From NCBI RefSeq assembly GCF_029931775.1, contig NC_079312.1:8315821-8379820 (forward strand): 64,000 nt of DNA. The letters run 5' to 3'. The notes under the pieces were generated by a model. That model ran no database searches and was not told the origin of the DNA. It was given only the letters and a program-made list of their open reading frames with translations. Below, in pieces: positions 10,815-26,460 of the stretch; the stretch's first letter is position 1; each line of letters starts with the position of its first letter. A program made the position numbers and the translations under genes. Origin of the DNA: Euleptes europaea. Lineage: Eukaryota > Chordata > Lepidosauria > Squamata > Sphaerodactylidae.

Positions 10815-11098
10815 TTCTGCAGTTTATTTATTTATCTGCCGTCAAGTCGTAGCTGACTCATGGTGACCCCGTGGGGTTTTCAAGACGAGATTTTCAGAGG
10901 CGGTTTGCCATTGCTTGCCTCCATGTCACACCCCTGAAATTCCTTCGAGGTCACCCATCCAAATGCTTGCCAGGGCCAAGGCTGAGTGTGTGTGACCGGC
11001 CCTAGGTTCCCCAGCAGGTTTTCATAGCAGAGTGGGGATTTGAACCTGGGTTTCACTGATCCTAGTCCGACATCATAACCACTATGCCACACTGGCAC
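10815..11098 (-). repeat. Antisense SINE with Bov-B-like tail
   Basis: 'tgccgtcaagtcgtagctga' tail complement and a tRNA-like head ending 'accactatgccacactggca'. Confidence 0.65.
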
Positions 11099-11339
11099 AA
11101 ATGGTTATATAGATCTTAGAAAACAATTTAAAATGTATTTTCCCTTTAAGGACTCAGCTGTTCTCAGCTGATACATCCATTACACAGCTGTAATGGATGT
11201 ATCCTTAAAATACAAGACATTCCTCAGCATCACCTGATTCCGATCCCTCTGCTCCATTTTTCATCCGTTCTTTAGTAGTATTTTCCACCACCTATATGCC
11301 ATGCTTGGGGGTTGAAGGTAGGAATCATACCAACACAAT

Positions 11340-11940
11340 GGTATTCTGTCACACTAGGATTTTTTTTATTAGTTATATTTTTTATTATTATTTAATAATA
11401 GAAACAGAGAAATAATATTGAAAACAGAAAATATAATACAAAAAAAAGATACAGAATAACATACAAATGTCAAATACCAATAACCTAACGGAGTTTCCTG
11501 CAAAATTTGCTTTTAACCTAAAATATTAAACTTACTTTCATACATTCTTTTATTCTAACCTTTGCATAACTTAGCATTGTTCTCTGCATGTTTTAAGTTT
11601 TATATTTTTTTAAAAATGATACCTTATATATTCTGTCTTTCTATGTTTAATCCTATATATTAATAAATTCTAAATATTTCAACTTTATGGAATCTTATTC
11701 AAGATATTGTAAACAAAAACATTTAGATTTGATTAGTCATGTAATTATAACTCAATCAATTTGATTATCTCATAATTATACTGGTTAACATCTAACCTCT
11801 ACATAAAACATTATTCTTGATTAAGTGTATTCTTATTTACTCTGAGATTTTGACATACAAAATCATATTATCACAATACTGATGCACCCTCACACCAGAT
11901 TTTGAGAAGTATATAAGAAATATAATTTCGATTTGTCTTT
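11340..11940. repeat. AT-rich stretch, unclassified
   Basis: Long A/T-rich sequence with T-runs at its left end. It could be the antisense 3' end of an L1-type LINE, but I see no protein remnant to prove it. No gene is supported. Confidence 0.35.
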
Positions 11941-11949
11941 AAATCCTTT

Positions 11950-12170
11950 GCTTGGCCTTGGGCATTCTGTCCTGGAGGGAAATTCCTTCCTGACCTCAAA
12001 TTGGTGATCTACATTAATTTGGCCATGTAATAAAGGACCAGGAGAGCTGAGTTCTGACTCATCTGCCTAAATTCAAAGAATCAGCATTGCTCTCAGATGG
12101 CCATCTAGCCTCTGCTTTAAAACCTCCAAAGAAGGACAGCCCACCACCTCCCAAGGAAGCCTGAGAAACA
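11950..12170 (-). repeat. CR1-like LINE 3' fragment
   Basis: Antisense text such as 'cagatggccatctagcctct' and 'ccaccacctcccaaggaagc' matches the CR1-like copies at 560-650 and 45,230-45,340. Confidence 0.6.
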
Positions 12171-12349
12171 AGTTAGTTTTCCCAAGCCAAAGTCTATCTT
12201 GCTTCAAGGTGGATTCCATCTCAGCCTAGACATTTCCAATCTCTTGAGACAGAATTACCATGTTGCCTGGGCAACATTAGCAGGCTCCAGATTAAAACAT
12301 CTGTGGGTGCTATGGTACCCATGAAGACCATGTTGGAGGACATCAGGAA

Positions 12350-12770
12350 CTGTCTTTGTGCGGCGGTTAGAGCGTTTCCAGCTGGGAGGTCTTGGGAAAG
12401 TCACTCTCAGCCTAGCCTACCCCGCCGGATTGTTGTTGTGACGGTAAAATGGGGTACAGGAGAACATTGTGAGCTGCTCTGATCCACAGTGGGGGAAGGG
12501 CAGCACAAACAGGAAGGTGGAAAATATCTCCTCTTCTACAAAACAAGAAGGGGGTTAAAGAATCAGCCTGAATTGGCACAGTGCTGCCTAGTGCTCAGAG
12601 TGTCAGTCTAGATTCTTGGGGACCCGTATTCAGACCACACCTCTGCATGGCGGCTTGCTGGGCGACCTTATTCCGGTCGCATGTTCCCAGCATGACCTAC
12701 CTCGCAGGGTTGTTGTGACCTTCAAACAGAGCAGAGGAGAATAACAAACCTCTTGAGGTTCCCATTGGCA
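12350..12770 (+). repeat. Two tRNA-type SINE fragments
   Basis: Bodies with 'cactctcagcctagcctacc' (12,350-12,520) and 'agcatgacctacctcgcagg' (12,580-12,770). The second is shared with unit C upstream sequence at 24,299-24,440. No gene is seen. Confidence 0.45.
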
Positions 12771-13276
12771 AGAAAGGCAGGGCATGACATTTATTATACA
12801 TTAGACATCAGACATTTATTATTATTTAGACATTAGACATTAGACAATGACATTAGACATTTATCTAATGTCGGCTACCATTTACACAAAAAAAGTCACT
12901 CGCTCTAGCTTTTGCTTTATCCGTGCTGCTGCAACTCTTTTGGCAGGAGACTGAACTGCTCAGATAGTTTGCACCCGGTGTAGACTGCGCTAGCATCCGT
13001 GCATGGTGTGTTTTGCATTAATCTATCGATCACATTTGGAAGGGTGGGGAGCATCCCCAGGTTTATTAGAAAAGTACTTCATGCTGATATACCATTAAAG
13101 CAATACATTGATATCTCAATTACCAATCCCCCTCCCCCAAAGTCAACCCCCTTCCTGGTGGAGGAGGAAGGCTGGCCACCAGGAGAGAATTATTCTGATG
13201 CGGGCAGGGCTGGGAAGATGTAGGGTTACCGACCCGTATGGAAGCCGTCCCCAAAAGTCTCTTTAAGAGGCAGAAA

Positions 13277-13375
13277 TGCCCCGACCTGGTTAGCCCGATC
13301 TCATCAGATCTCGGAAAGGAAGCAAGGCCGGCTCTGGCTAGTATTTGGGTGGGATGCCATGGGATCGTTTTCAGA
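13277..13375 (+). repeat. 5S-derived SINE fragment
   Basis: 'ccgatctcatcagatctcgg' through 'gtatttgggtgggatgcc' matches the 5S-type head. The paralogous copy lies at 25,473-25,560. Confidence 0.6.
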
Positions 13376-13422
13376 GCCGGATCCACCCCAGGGGATTTGG
13401 GGGTGGGGTGGGGCGCCTGCTA

Positions 13423-13658
13423 GGGTTGCCAGCTCCGGGTTGGGAAATTCCTGGAGATTAGGTGGTGGTGGTGGGGGTGTGCAGTCTGGGCATGGCAGGG
13501 TTTGCGGGGGGGGGGGAGAGACTTTAAGAGGTGATAATGTAAGGGAGACCACTTTCCAATGCGCCCACTTTCTCCAGGGGAAATGATCTTTGTCGCCTGG
13601 GGAAAAGTTGCAATCCTAGGAGATCTGCAGCCGCCACCGGGAGGTTGGCAACCCTGCG
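13423..13658. mobile_element. hAT-like MITE upstream of KZFP-B
   Basis: Bounded by inverted ends TAGGGTTGCCA and TGGCAACCCTG, with the 'tttctccaggggaa' body seen in related copies at 14,979, 25,607, 45,832, 47,487 and 58,520. It is shared with unit C at 25,607-25,838, so it predates the duplication. No target duplication is visible. Confidence 0.6.
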
Positions 13659-13659
13659 A

Positions 13660-13882
13660 GGAAACCGGCCCCCTGCGCAAGGCTGGGCTCCTTTCAGGAG
13701 GGAGCGGAAACCTTTGCGCATCATTGTCTCTATAGGCGTTTCCCTGCTGGGGGGAAGGGGCGGAGAGCCGGCCGGGGACGCCCCCCAGATGTTGCCCTCC
13801 CTTTCCTGCCTGCAGTGTTCGTGTCCTGCTTCCCGCCTCCTCCTTGGGTAGGAGCGGCTGCTGGAGCGGCAGGTGCGCCCAG
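13660..13882 (+). promoter_or_regulatory. Candidate promoter and non-coding exon 1 of KZFP-B
   Basis: GC-rich block with an Sp1-type GC box (GGGGCGG, 13,757-13,763). A good splice donor, GCGCCCAG/GTATTG, follows at 13,882/13,883. The block is conserved in unit C (25,840-26,062), including the box and the donor, and each copy lies upstream of an ATG exon. The transcription start is inferred, and no TATA box stands out. Confidence 0.5.
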
Positions 13883-14071
13883 GTATTGCTTGAGGTTGGA
13901 AACGAAGGGGTGGGGGCGTGGGGGACCTTCTGCATGCCAAGCAGATGCTCTGCCACTGAGTTACGGCCCTTCCCCCGGTGGAGATGGGGAGAACAATGTT
14001 GCCAGCTGCTTTGAGAGAAGGGGAGGATAAATATCTAAATCAATAGAAGGAGGCTCTTAAAATTCTGGGGC

Positions 14072-14130
14072 TCAATAGATAATACTGCAAAGGATGGTTA
14101 TATAACATATATATATATATATAATACTGC

Positions 14131-14182
<52 letters not shown>

Positions 14183-14391
14183 CTGCAAAGGATGGTTATA
14201 TAACATATATATAATACTGCATTATATATATATATATATAAAATACTGCAAAGGATGGTTATATAACATATATATAATACTGCATTATATATATATATAT
14301 ATAAAATACTGCAAAGGATGGTTATATAACATATATATATATAATACTGCATTATATATATATATAAAATACTGCAAAGGATGGTTATATA

Positions 14392-14423
<32 letters not shown>

Positions 14424-14494
14424 CTGCATTATATATATATAAAATACTGCAAAGGATGGTTATATAACATATATATATATAATACTGCAAAGGA

Positions 14495-14533
<39 letters not shown>

Positions 14534-14535
14534 CA
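14072..14535. repeat. AT-rich minisatellite and (TA)n/(GT)n tract in KZFP-B intron 1
   Basis: At least six imperfect copies of a unit of about 60-90 bp built around 'tactgcaaaggatggttata' and 'aatactgcatta' between (TA)n runs, ending in (GT)n at 14,497-14,514. It is absent from the matching unit C sequence. Reading frames through it (YIYIYI peptides) are low-complexity artefacts. Confidence 0.85.
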
Positions 14536-14978
14536 AAACCTGGGGAGACCATTCCTGCCATTTCCCCAAGAAGCGCGGACTCCTTCCTTCCTTCCCGGCT
14601 CCTGGAGAGCCGGTGAGGATGCATCTCAATGGGGTTTTGCAGGCATTGGATGCGGGGCAGGAGGGGAAGGGGGGGCTGGCCGGCGAAGGGCCCGGGCTGT
14701 TTCCCAGGCCGAGAGGAACCGGCTGCAAATGTCAGCTGCCCCTTCCTGGATCCGAGTGAGCACCTTGCAGCAAATGGGGCGCCACAGGCGAGTTGTGACC
14801 CACGCGTGGGAAGGCGCCACTGCTGCTTGAAGGATTCCTTGCAAATGAAATGGGGGGGGGGTTTCCCCACCCTCTCCCTCCAGAACCCCTTTCTTGGCAG
14901 TGGCAATGAATGGGGAGGGGGTGCCCAACCTCCAGCTGGGGCCTGGAGATCTCCGGGAATTACATCTGAACTCCAGAT

Positions 14979-15165
14979 AGGGTTGCCAGATCCAGGTTAG
15001 GAAACTCCTGGAGATTTGGGGGTGGAGCCTGGGGAGCACAGGGGCCTCAGTGGGGTACAATGCCATAGAGGCCACACCCCAAAACATCCATTTTCTCCAG
15101 GGGAACTGATCTAAACTAATTCTGGGAGATCCCCAGGTCCCACCTGGAGGCTGGCATCCCTGTAT
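14979..15165. mobile_element. hAT-like MITE relative
   Basis: Starts 'tagggttgccagatccagg' and ends 'ggaggctggcatccctg', a decayed form of the same inverted-end family. No protein. Confidence 0.5.
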
Positions 15166-15584
15166 GACAGAGGTTAGTTACCTGGTGGATAAGGGCAGCT
15201 GAGGTTCTGAAACAAAAAGGGAAGTTGGTAACTGGTCAAACCATCTCCCACATGAGGAGTTTGGGGAACTGGGGTTGGGGGGAGGCTGTTTCCATCCAAT
15301 ACAAGCATCACACAACATGTATTAGTGGCCCAAACAGGATGGTTTTTGTGCCGTTTTATGCTGGGTTCTCCCCTTTTCTGCTGAGTGGATCTTGCTGGAA
15401 ACCTCCCAGCTGAGCGAATTCGCTTTCTCCTGTTGCCCACACCAGTGGATTTGATTCTGAACCTCGGATGTGTGACATGTTACGTTGGTATTCTTGAAAT
15501 GACACTTTTTACGAGAGTCTCTTTTGCTGAACTAAGGCCTGGGTTCCGTCTTAGAGATGTACCCTGTGTCCATTTATGGGTGGT

Positions 15585-15800
15585 GGTTTAGAGTGGCAGA
15601 CTAGGATCTGGGAGAAGCAGTTTTCAATCCCCACTCTGCCACGGAAGCTCACTGGGGAGACCTTGGGCCTGTCACTCACACTCAGTCTAGCCCCCTCCAC
15701 AGACCTTTTGTGAGCATACAATGGAGAATTACATCAGCCACATTGGGTTCCCATTGGGGTGAAAGGTGGGGTATACGTGAAGTACATGAGTAAATGAATG
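15585..15800 (+). repeat. tRNA-derived SINE shared with unit C
   Basis: 'gtggtttagagtggcagact' head, 'ttttcaatccccactctgcc' B-box region, 'gcatacaatggagaattaca' body. The same insertion lies at 27,810-28,030 in unit C, so it predates the B/C split. Confidence 0.65.
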
Positions 15801-16071
15801 CAGGAGACAAAGGCCAGGACCTAGAAGACTGTCGAATTTGGTAATTATTTTGGTTTATCTTAAGAAGCAAGTCAGTAGTTCCTTTAGTAGCCATATGTAG
15901 ATCCTTCCCTGCTTGTTTCCTCTCTCCAAAAGGTTTGAAAAGTCCTCAGGGATTCATCCAGGCTTGGGGTTTGGAACTGAATCTCAAACATTCCATGATT
16001 GTTAATGCAAAAAATAGTTCCTGTTGATATCTCCCCCCCCCCCCCTTCCTTTATTTCCTTTTTCTTCACAG

Positions 16072-16111
16072 GCTGAAGAACAGCATCCCATGTAACGTCC
16101 TCTGTGCCAAA

Positions 16112-16141
<30 letters not shown>
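16072..16141 (+). other. KZFP-B exon with the start codon
   Basis: The acceptor TTCTTCACAG is followed by a 70-bp exon ending CTCAG/GTAAGT. The coding part is 16,112-16,141 (MKRATMKPAQ, phase 0). The start has A at -3. A minimal upstream open frame, ATGTAA, sits at 16,090-16,095. Unit C has the same exon without that ATG. Confidence 0.8.
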
Positions 16142-21246
<5,105 letters not shown>

Positions 21247-21262
<16 letters not shown>

Positions 21263-21548
21263 TGGTTAGCCAGCATGGCTAAGAGAGGTGATTTGGAGTG
21301 GTGGACTCTGATCTGGAGAACCGGGTTTGATTTCCCACTCCTCCATATGAGCGGTGAAGGCTAATCTGGTGAACTGGGTTGGTTTCCCCACTTCTACACA
21401 TGAAGCCAGCTGGGTGACCTTGGGCTAGTCACACACTCTCAGCACCACCTATCTTACAGGGTGTCTGTTGTGGGGAAGGGAAGGTGATCATAAGCTGGTT
21501 TGATAAGTGGTAGAGAAAGTCGGTATATAAAAACGAACTCTTCTTCTT
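21247..21548 (+). repeat. tRNA-derived SINE that ends the KZFP-B frame
   Basis: 'gtggtgtagtggtt' head, 'gaaccgggtttgatttccca' B-box region, 'gtgtctgttgtggggaaggg' body and 'gaactcttcttctta' end. It lies exactly at the end of the finger array, and finger-like sequence continues after it. The unit C copy is at 40,835-41,195. Confidence 0.8.
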
Positions 21549-21810
21549 AATATCCTGAATGTGGAAAGAGCTTCAAACACTGCAGAAGCCTTACTTATAA
21601 TAAAAGCATTCACCTAAGGAAGAAATCCATATAAAAGACTTGAATGTGTAGAGACCCATGCTAACAGAGTCAATCTTAAGAAACATGTAGTGTCCACTTT
21701 GAAGAAACTTTATAAATGTGTGGAGTGTCCCATCAGGGAAAAGCTGCATCTGAGAAATAGCATACCTGGAGTGTGGGGGAAGTTTCAACAGTAATTTAAG
21801 ATCCACCAAA
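21549..21810 (+). pseudogene. Decayed zinc fingers downstream of KZFP-B
   Basis: Right after the SINE the forward strand reads PECGKSFKHCRSLTY, then LECVETHANRVNLKKH, then LYKCVEC, each a broken C2H2 finger with stops and shifts between. These are the former C-terminal fingers, cut off by the SINE. Unit C keeps a longer third one at 41,340-41,405. Confidence 0.75.
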
Positions 21811-23060
21811 GAATCAGCACAACAGTTCTCAATAATGTTTAAGTCATGCCATCATTATGTTACCAATGAGAATTAACTTCCAAATAGTTTCTCAAAACAA
21901 TAAAGATACATCACCTTGAAAAATTACAGTGAAGAATATGAAATTGCTAGATATGACACTTAAGTATAAAAGGCAGGTACAACAGATCAGAATTCTAAAG
22001 TGAAGTAGAAATTAGCAATTGGAAGTTTCTAGTTTAAAGAAATAAATTTGAATAGAATAGTTATTTATCTGGTAAAAGCTGAATCAAATGTACATATTAG
22101 GAAAAAAGTAGTTGTAGTCAAAGTGAAATTGTTTAACTTTTAAAAATTGCAAACACTGGATCTTTTTGAGTCCAGCAACAACTCAAAAGGCAGGAAGTGC
22201 CATTATGGCCCCAAATAATCTAATTCATCAAATTTCTTAAACTGTGTCGCGTTGCCTATGCAATGCACTTATAGCAACTTAAGCCCAAAGTTAATTGAGT
22301 TGCAACTCTAGTCTTTGATTTCAGGCCTTCATTTTAGGGCTGCCTTTTTGTTTGCATCTCCTTTTTCTGCTGGTGTTGGAAGAAGTCGCACGTTAACCTG
22401 GACGTAGAACTACTCAGCACCATTGTACCAGGTAGGGAATCCAGTGTGGTGAGATTTCTGTTAGAGTCACCAGTTTAAAACTGTTCCCATTTTGGAGAGC
22501 AAAGAACACAATTGCATGGTCTCAGTTTTGTTAATGGAATAGGTTCTTGAACAATAGACCTGAGAATTTGCTTTTTATCATTTCAGCAATGTTTTCACTG
22601 TTCCACCCTTAAGAAACAGATAGTTGGTGAATAATTGGCCTTATGCCCATACTAAATCTTACAATAAGTAAAACATAGTTTGAAACAATTATTCTTGGAA
22701 AAATGACATTCAATGCTCATTCAGAGGAGATGAATTAAATAGTTTTAATAGTTACATGAGATTACAAAATTGGACATACATCCTAAACCCCCTGAATTTC
22801 TGAGATCTGGGTTGTGGTGAGATCTTATCTTTTCTGAAAGTGCTTTGATGAGAATCTTGAAATTTATTATTTTAAAAAATTTAAGATAGTATAAGAGTAA
22901 CATGTATACCTTTTATTTTTTAAGTTCATTAACGTGCAAATACTTTTTTTTATCATTGTGATTGTTTGACATTTGATCATTTAAAAAGTGTTCAGACTGC
23001 TTTCAATTTTTTTTAAAAAAAAATCTTAAAACATTGATCTTTGTCTGGGACACAAGGTTT
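21811..23060 (+). other. KZFP-B 3' flank and likely 3' UTR
   Basis: AT-rich sequence shared with unit C (41,470-42,740). The part after about 22,630 is also shared with unit A. No other gene is seen in it. Confidence 0.5.
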
Positions 23061-23160
23061 TAAGTTGACACCTAGAATAAATAAACTTTGACCTGTCGTC
23101 AATCAGAGGGCTAATTACTTGACAGAGCATAGCTATTAGAGAGAATATAAGCAGAAGTAT

Positions 23161-23362
23161 GTTTTGACCTGGATTGCCCAAGCTAACTTGCTCTCATCAG
23201 ATCTTGGAAGCTAAGCAGGATTGGCTCTGGTTAGTACTAGGATGGGAGGCCACCAGGGAACTCCAGGGTTGCTACCCAGAGACAAAACACGTCTGAATAT
23301 CACTTGCTTGAAAACCCTACAGACTCACCATAGGTTGGCTGCAACTTGACAGCACTTTGCTT
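23161..23362 (+). repeat. 5S rRNA-derived SINE (unit B copy)
   Basis: 'tcatcagatcttggaagcta' and 'actaggatgggaggccacca' head, Bov-B-like tail. Orthologue of 9,533-9,722. Confidence 0.75.
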
Positions 23363-23383
23363 CAGTGATTAATACATTGCTTC

Positions 23384-23476
23384 AGATCAGATACACATGA
23401 AGCTGCCTTCTACTGAATCAGACCCTTGGTCCATCAAAGTCAGTATTGTCTACTCAGACCGGCAGCGGCTCTCCAG
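23384..23476 (+). repeat. Short dispersed repeat, private to unit B
   Basis: 'acatgaagctgccttctact' to 'cggcagcggctctcc' interrupts sequence that is continuous in units A and C; a short 'agata' occurs at both ends. Confidence 0.5.
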
Positions 23477-23792
23477 ATAAAGAGACTCTTGGTTTCCACA
23501 TGCGTATTCGGAAAGTAATGTTTTCGCCATGGGTGGGATGATACTCCATTACAGAGCATATAAACATCTGCACTCTGAGATCAGCCACAATTCATGAGGG
23601 ATACAGACTGGAGGGAGATGTAATTTTTCCTTGACAAATGAGGAGAGTGCCAAAGAAGGGACAGCATCTCTCACTCCCCACCTTCCCTTACACCGTCTTG
23701 CCTACCTGATGTTCCCTCCTCTCTCGTCCACTGATTCAGCAAAGTAGGGGCGAGAAACAATTGTCTGTGGAAAGCAAGCTGTATCAGAAAAC

Positions 23793-23905
23793 CATAGGGC
23801 TGGAAGGAACCTCCAGAGTCATTTAGTCCAATCCCCTGCACAATGCCGGAAATTGACAATTACCTCCCCCCCCCACACACAGTGACCCCTACTCCATGCC
23901 CAGAA
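23793..23905 (-). repeat. CR1-like LINE 3' end
   Basis: 'catagggctggaaggaacct' and 'cccctactccatgcccagaa'. Shared with unit C at 43,385-43,500. Confidence 0.6.
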
Positions 23906-24528
23906 GAAGGCTTTATCGTTTCCTTTGTACCCTTCTCCTAGGTGGCCGTTGCACATTTTTCCAGGTTTACACCCTGGCTTGGAGGTCCCATTGGGTGCAT
24001 TTTTAAAAAATCTGTGGGGGAGGAGGACAAAATACTATGATATATAGGTTAAAAATTGTCCCTTTCGTGACATGCTTTGCAGTGTAATGGACCCAACCCT
24101 GCCTAGCATGTTCCTACAATACCAGAGGTTTCCCAGCATTTACCTTCTGCTCATAGGGGGATCCTTGCTGTCATTGTACAGCTGCTTTTATAAATTTCAA
24201 CCTCTCTGCGAACCAATAGAGGAGTGAGGTCCCGGGTATAGGCAGCTTGAGAGCGTCTTTTGGGGTTTGTGTCCCAACACAACGCCTTGAACACTAGTGG
24301 GGTTTGCTGGGTGACCTTGTGCCAGACACATATTCTCAGCATGACCTAACTCGCAGGGTTGGTGTGACATTAAAATGGAGCAGAGGAGAATAACAAGCTT
24401 CTTGAGGTTTCCATTGGCAAGAAAGGCAGGGCCTGACATTTATTATAAATCTAATGCTGGCCACCATTCACAAAGAAAGGATGATCGCTCTCGCTGTTGC
24501 TTCATCCAGTGCTGCTGCAACTCTTTTG

Positions 24529-25111
24529 ACACTCAGGAGTACTGCTTATACGCAAACGTATGTACTGGTAAGATACTTCTTCACTTTACCTTACTTGTTA
24601 GAACTGGTACACTATGTTATGTATGTATATGAAATCAGTGGCAATGTGATTTAATTTTTAGCAACAAGATGTTATCAAGCTAACAGGCTGATGAAGTAGA
24701 AAAGGGCAAGAGTCCAGTAGCACCTTAAAGACTAACAAAAATATTTTCTGGTAGGGTATGAGCTTTCGTGAGCCACAGCTCACTTCTTCAGATACCAATG
24801 ATGAAGTCTACCTGGATGAAACGGTTTAAAGTACTCCCGATGAAGCGTACCTGCTTCTGCTGCTCTAATTGATGTTTTGTTGTCTCCGTTTGGCTGTGCT
24901 GATTCCTGTCATTTTAATTGATGTGATGTTACCTCTACTCGGTTGTACCAATTGTCTTTCTGTTGTTGATACTGGGTATTTTCCTGAACATTGCCTTCCA
25001 ATTACAATCAAGGTAGTTGCCACTTCTGTTCTGCCTCATCAGCGTTTACACATAGTGAATCTGATCTACTTTTGTTTTATACTTTATGAAGTCCATTTAG
25101 CAGTTGTTGTA
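24529..25111. mobile_element. 583-bp insert with hammerhead-like core and 15-bp target duplication
   Basis: Flanked by a perfect 15-bp direct repeat (GCTGCAACTCTTTTG at 24,514-24,528 and 25,112-25,126). The matching unit B sequence near 12,935 has the site once and no insert. The core CTGATGA (24,688-24,694) and GAAAC-GG...GTA (24,818-24,833) are separated by a 101-bp nested repeat (24,698-24,798). No protein is seen. The family is not certain; Penelope-like elements are known to carry hammerhead ribozymes and would fit. Confidence 0.6.
24698..24798. repeat. 101-bp repeat nested in the hammerhead-bearing insert
   Basis: 'caagagtccagtagcacctt' and 'gtatgagctttcgtgagcca' text, flanked by TGATGAAGT at 24,689-24,697 and 24,799-24,807. 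The family is not identified. Confidence 0.55.
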
Positions 25112-25606
25112 GCTGCAACTCTTTTGGCAGGAGACTGAACTGCTCAAATAGTTTGCACCTGGTATAGACTGCACTGGCATTAGTGTATGGTGTGTTTTGC
25201 ATTAATCTATCAACCACATTGGGGGGGGGCACCCCCAGGTTTATTAAACAAGTACTTGACACACAGATATACCATTAAAGCAATATATTGATATCTCAAT
25301 TACCAAGTCTGCCCCCACCCCCAAACGTCAACCCCCTTCCTGGTGGAGGAGGAAGACTGGCCACCAGGAGAAAATTCTGATGCGGGCAGGACTGGGAAGA
25401 TGTAGTATTACCGACCCATATGGAAGCTGTCCCCAAAAGTCTCTTAAGAGACAGAAATGCCCCCACCTGTGGTTAACACTGGCTAGCCGGATCTCATCAG
25501 ATCTCGGAAACGAAGAAAGGTTGGCCCTGGTTAGTATCTGGATGGGATGCCTTGGAGTAGTTTTCAGAGTTGGATCCACCCCAGGGGATTGGGGGGGGGC
25601 GCCTGC

Positions 25607-25838
25607 TAGGGTTGCCAGCTCCAGGTTGGGAAATTCCTGGAGATTGGGTGTGGGATGTGGAGTCTGGGCATGGCAGGATTTGCGGGGGGGGGGAGAGAGA
25701 GACTTCAAGAGGTGATAATGTAAGGGAGACTACTTTCCAAAGCGCCCGTTTTCTCCAGGGGAACAGATCTTTGTCGCCTGGAGAGAAGTTGCAATCCCAG
25801 GAGATCTGCAGCCACCACCGGGAGGTTGGCAACCCTGC
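25607..25838. mobile_element. hAT-like MITE upstream of KZFP-C
   Basis: Paralogous copy of 13,423-13,658, with ends TAGGGTTGCCA and TGGCAACCCTG. Confidence 0.6.
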
Positions 25839-25839
25839 G

Positions 25840-26062
25840 AGGAAACCGGCCCCCTGCGCAAGGTTGTGCTTCTTTCAGGAGGGAGCGGAAACCTTTGCGC
25901 AACTTTGTCTCTATAGGCGTTTCCCTGCTGGGGGGAAGGGGCGGAGAGCTGGCCGGGGACGCCCCCAGATGTTGCCCTCCCTTTCCTGCCTGCTAGATTT
26001 GTGGTCAGTTTCCCTCCTCCTCCTTGGGTAGGAGCGGCTGCTGGAGCGGCAGGTGCGCCCAG
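25840..26062 (+). promoter_or_regulatory. Candidate promoter and non-coding exon 1 of KZFP-C
   Basis: Duplicate of the KZFP-B 5' block: GC box GGGGCGG at 25,938-25,944 and donor GCGCCCAG/GTATTG at 26,062/26,063. The next exon is at 34,162, because a CR1 piece and a gypsy element stretch intron 1 to about 8.1 kb, against 2.2 kb in KZFP-B. Confidence 0.5.
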
Positions 26063-26460
26063 GTATTGCTTGAGTTTGGAAACTTTTATTGGGGTGGGGT
26101 TAGAGGGGAAGGTAGCAAAACCAGGGGAGACCGTTCCTGCCATCTACCCCGGAAACGCGGACCACTTCTTTTCTTGCCGGCTTCTGGAGAGCGGGTGAGG
26201 ATGCATCTCAATGGGGTTTTGCAGGCATTGGATGTGTGAGCGCCTTGCAGCAAATGGGGCGGCACAGGCGAGTCGCGACCCACGCGTGGGTCAAGGCGCG
26301 CTGACGCCTTGCAAATGTAATCGGGGGGCGGGGGGAGGTTGCCCACCCTCTCCCTCCAGGACCCCTTTCTTGGCAGTCGCAATGAATGGAGAGGGGGTCC
26401 CCGACCTCCAGCTGGGGCCTGGCGATCTCCCGGAATTACATCTGGAATTACGTCTCCTGG

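Noticed and set aside
13304-13956. Overlapping proline- and serine-rich frames upstream of KZFP-B
   Set aside because: They run through a MITE and the GC-rich promoter block on both strands; no similarity to a known domain and no conserved frame in the unit C duplicate.
14098-14906. Minus-strand and plus-strand frames rich in Y, I and then P
   Set aside because: They read through (TA)n, (GT)n and G-rich sequence; low complexity, no domain, no splice support.
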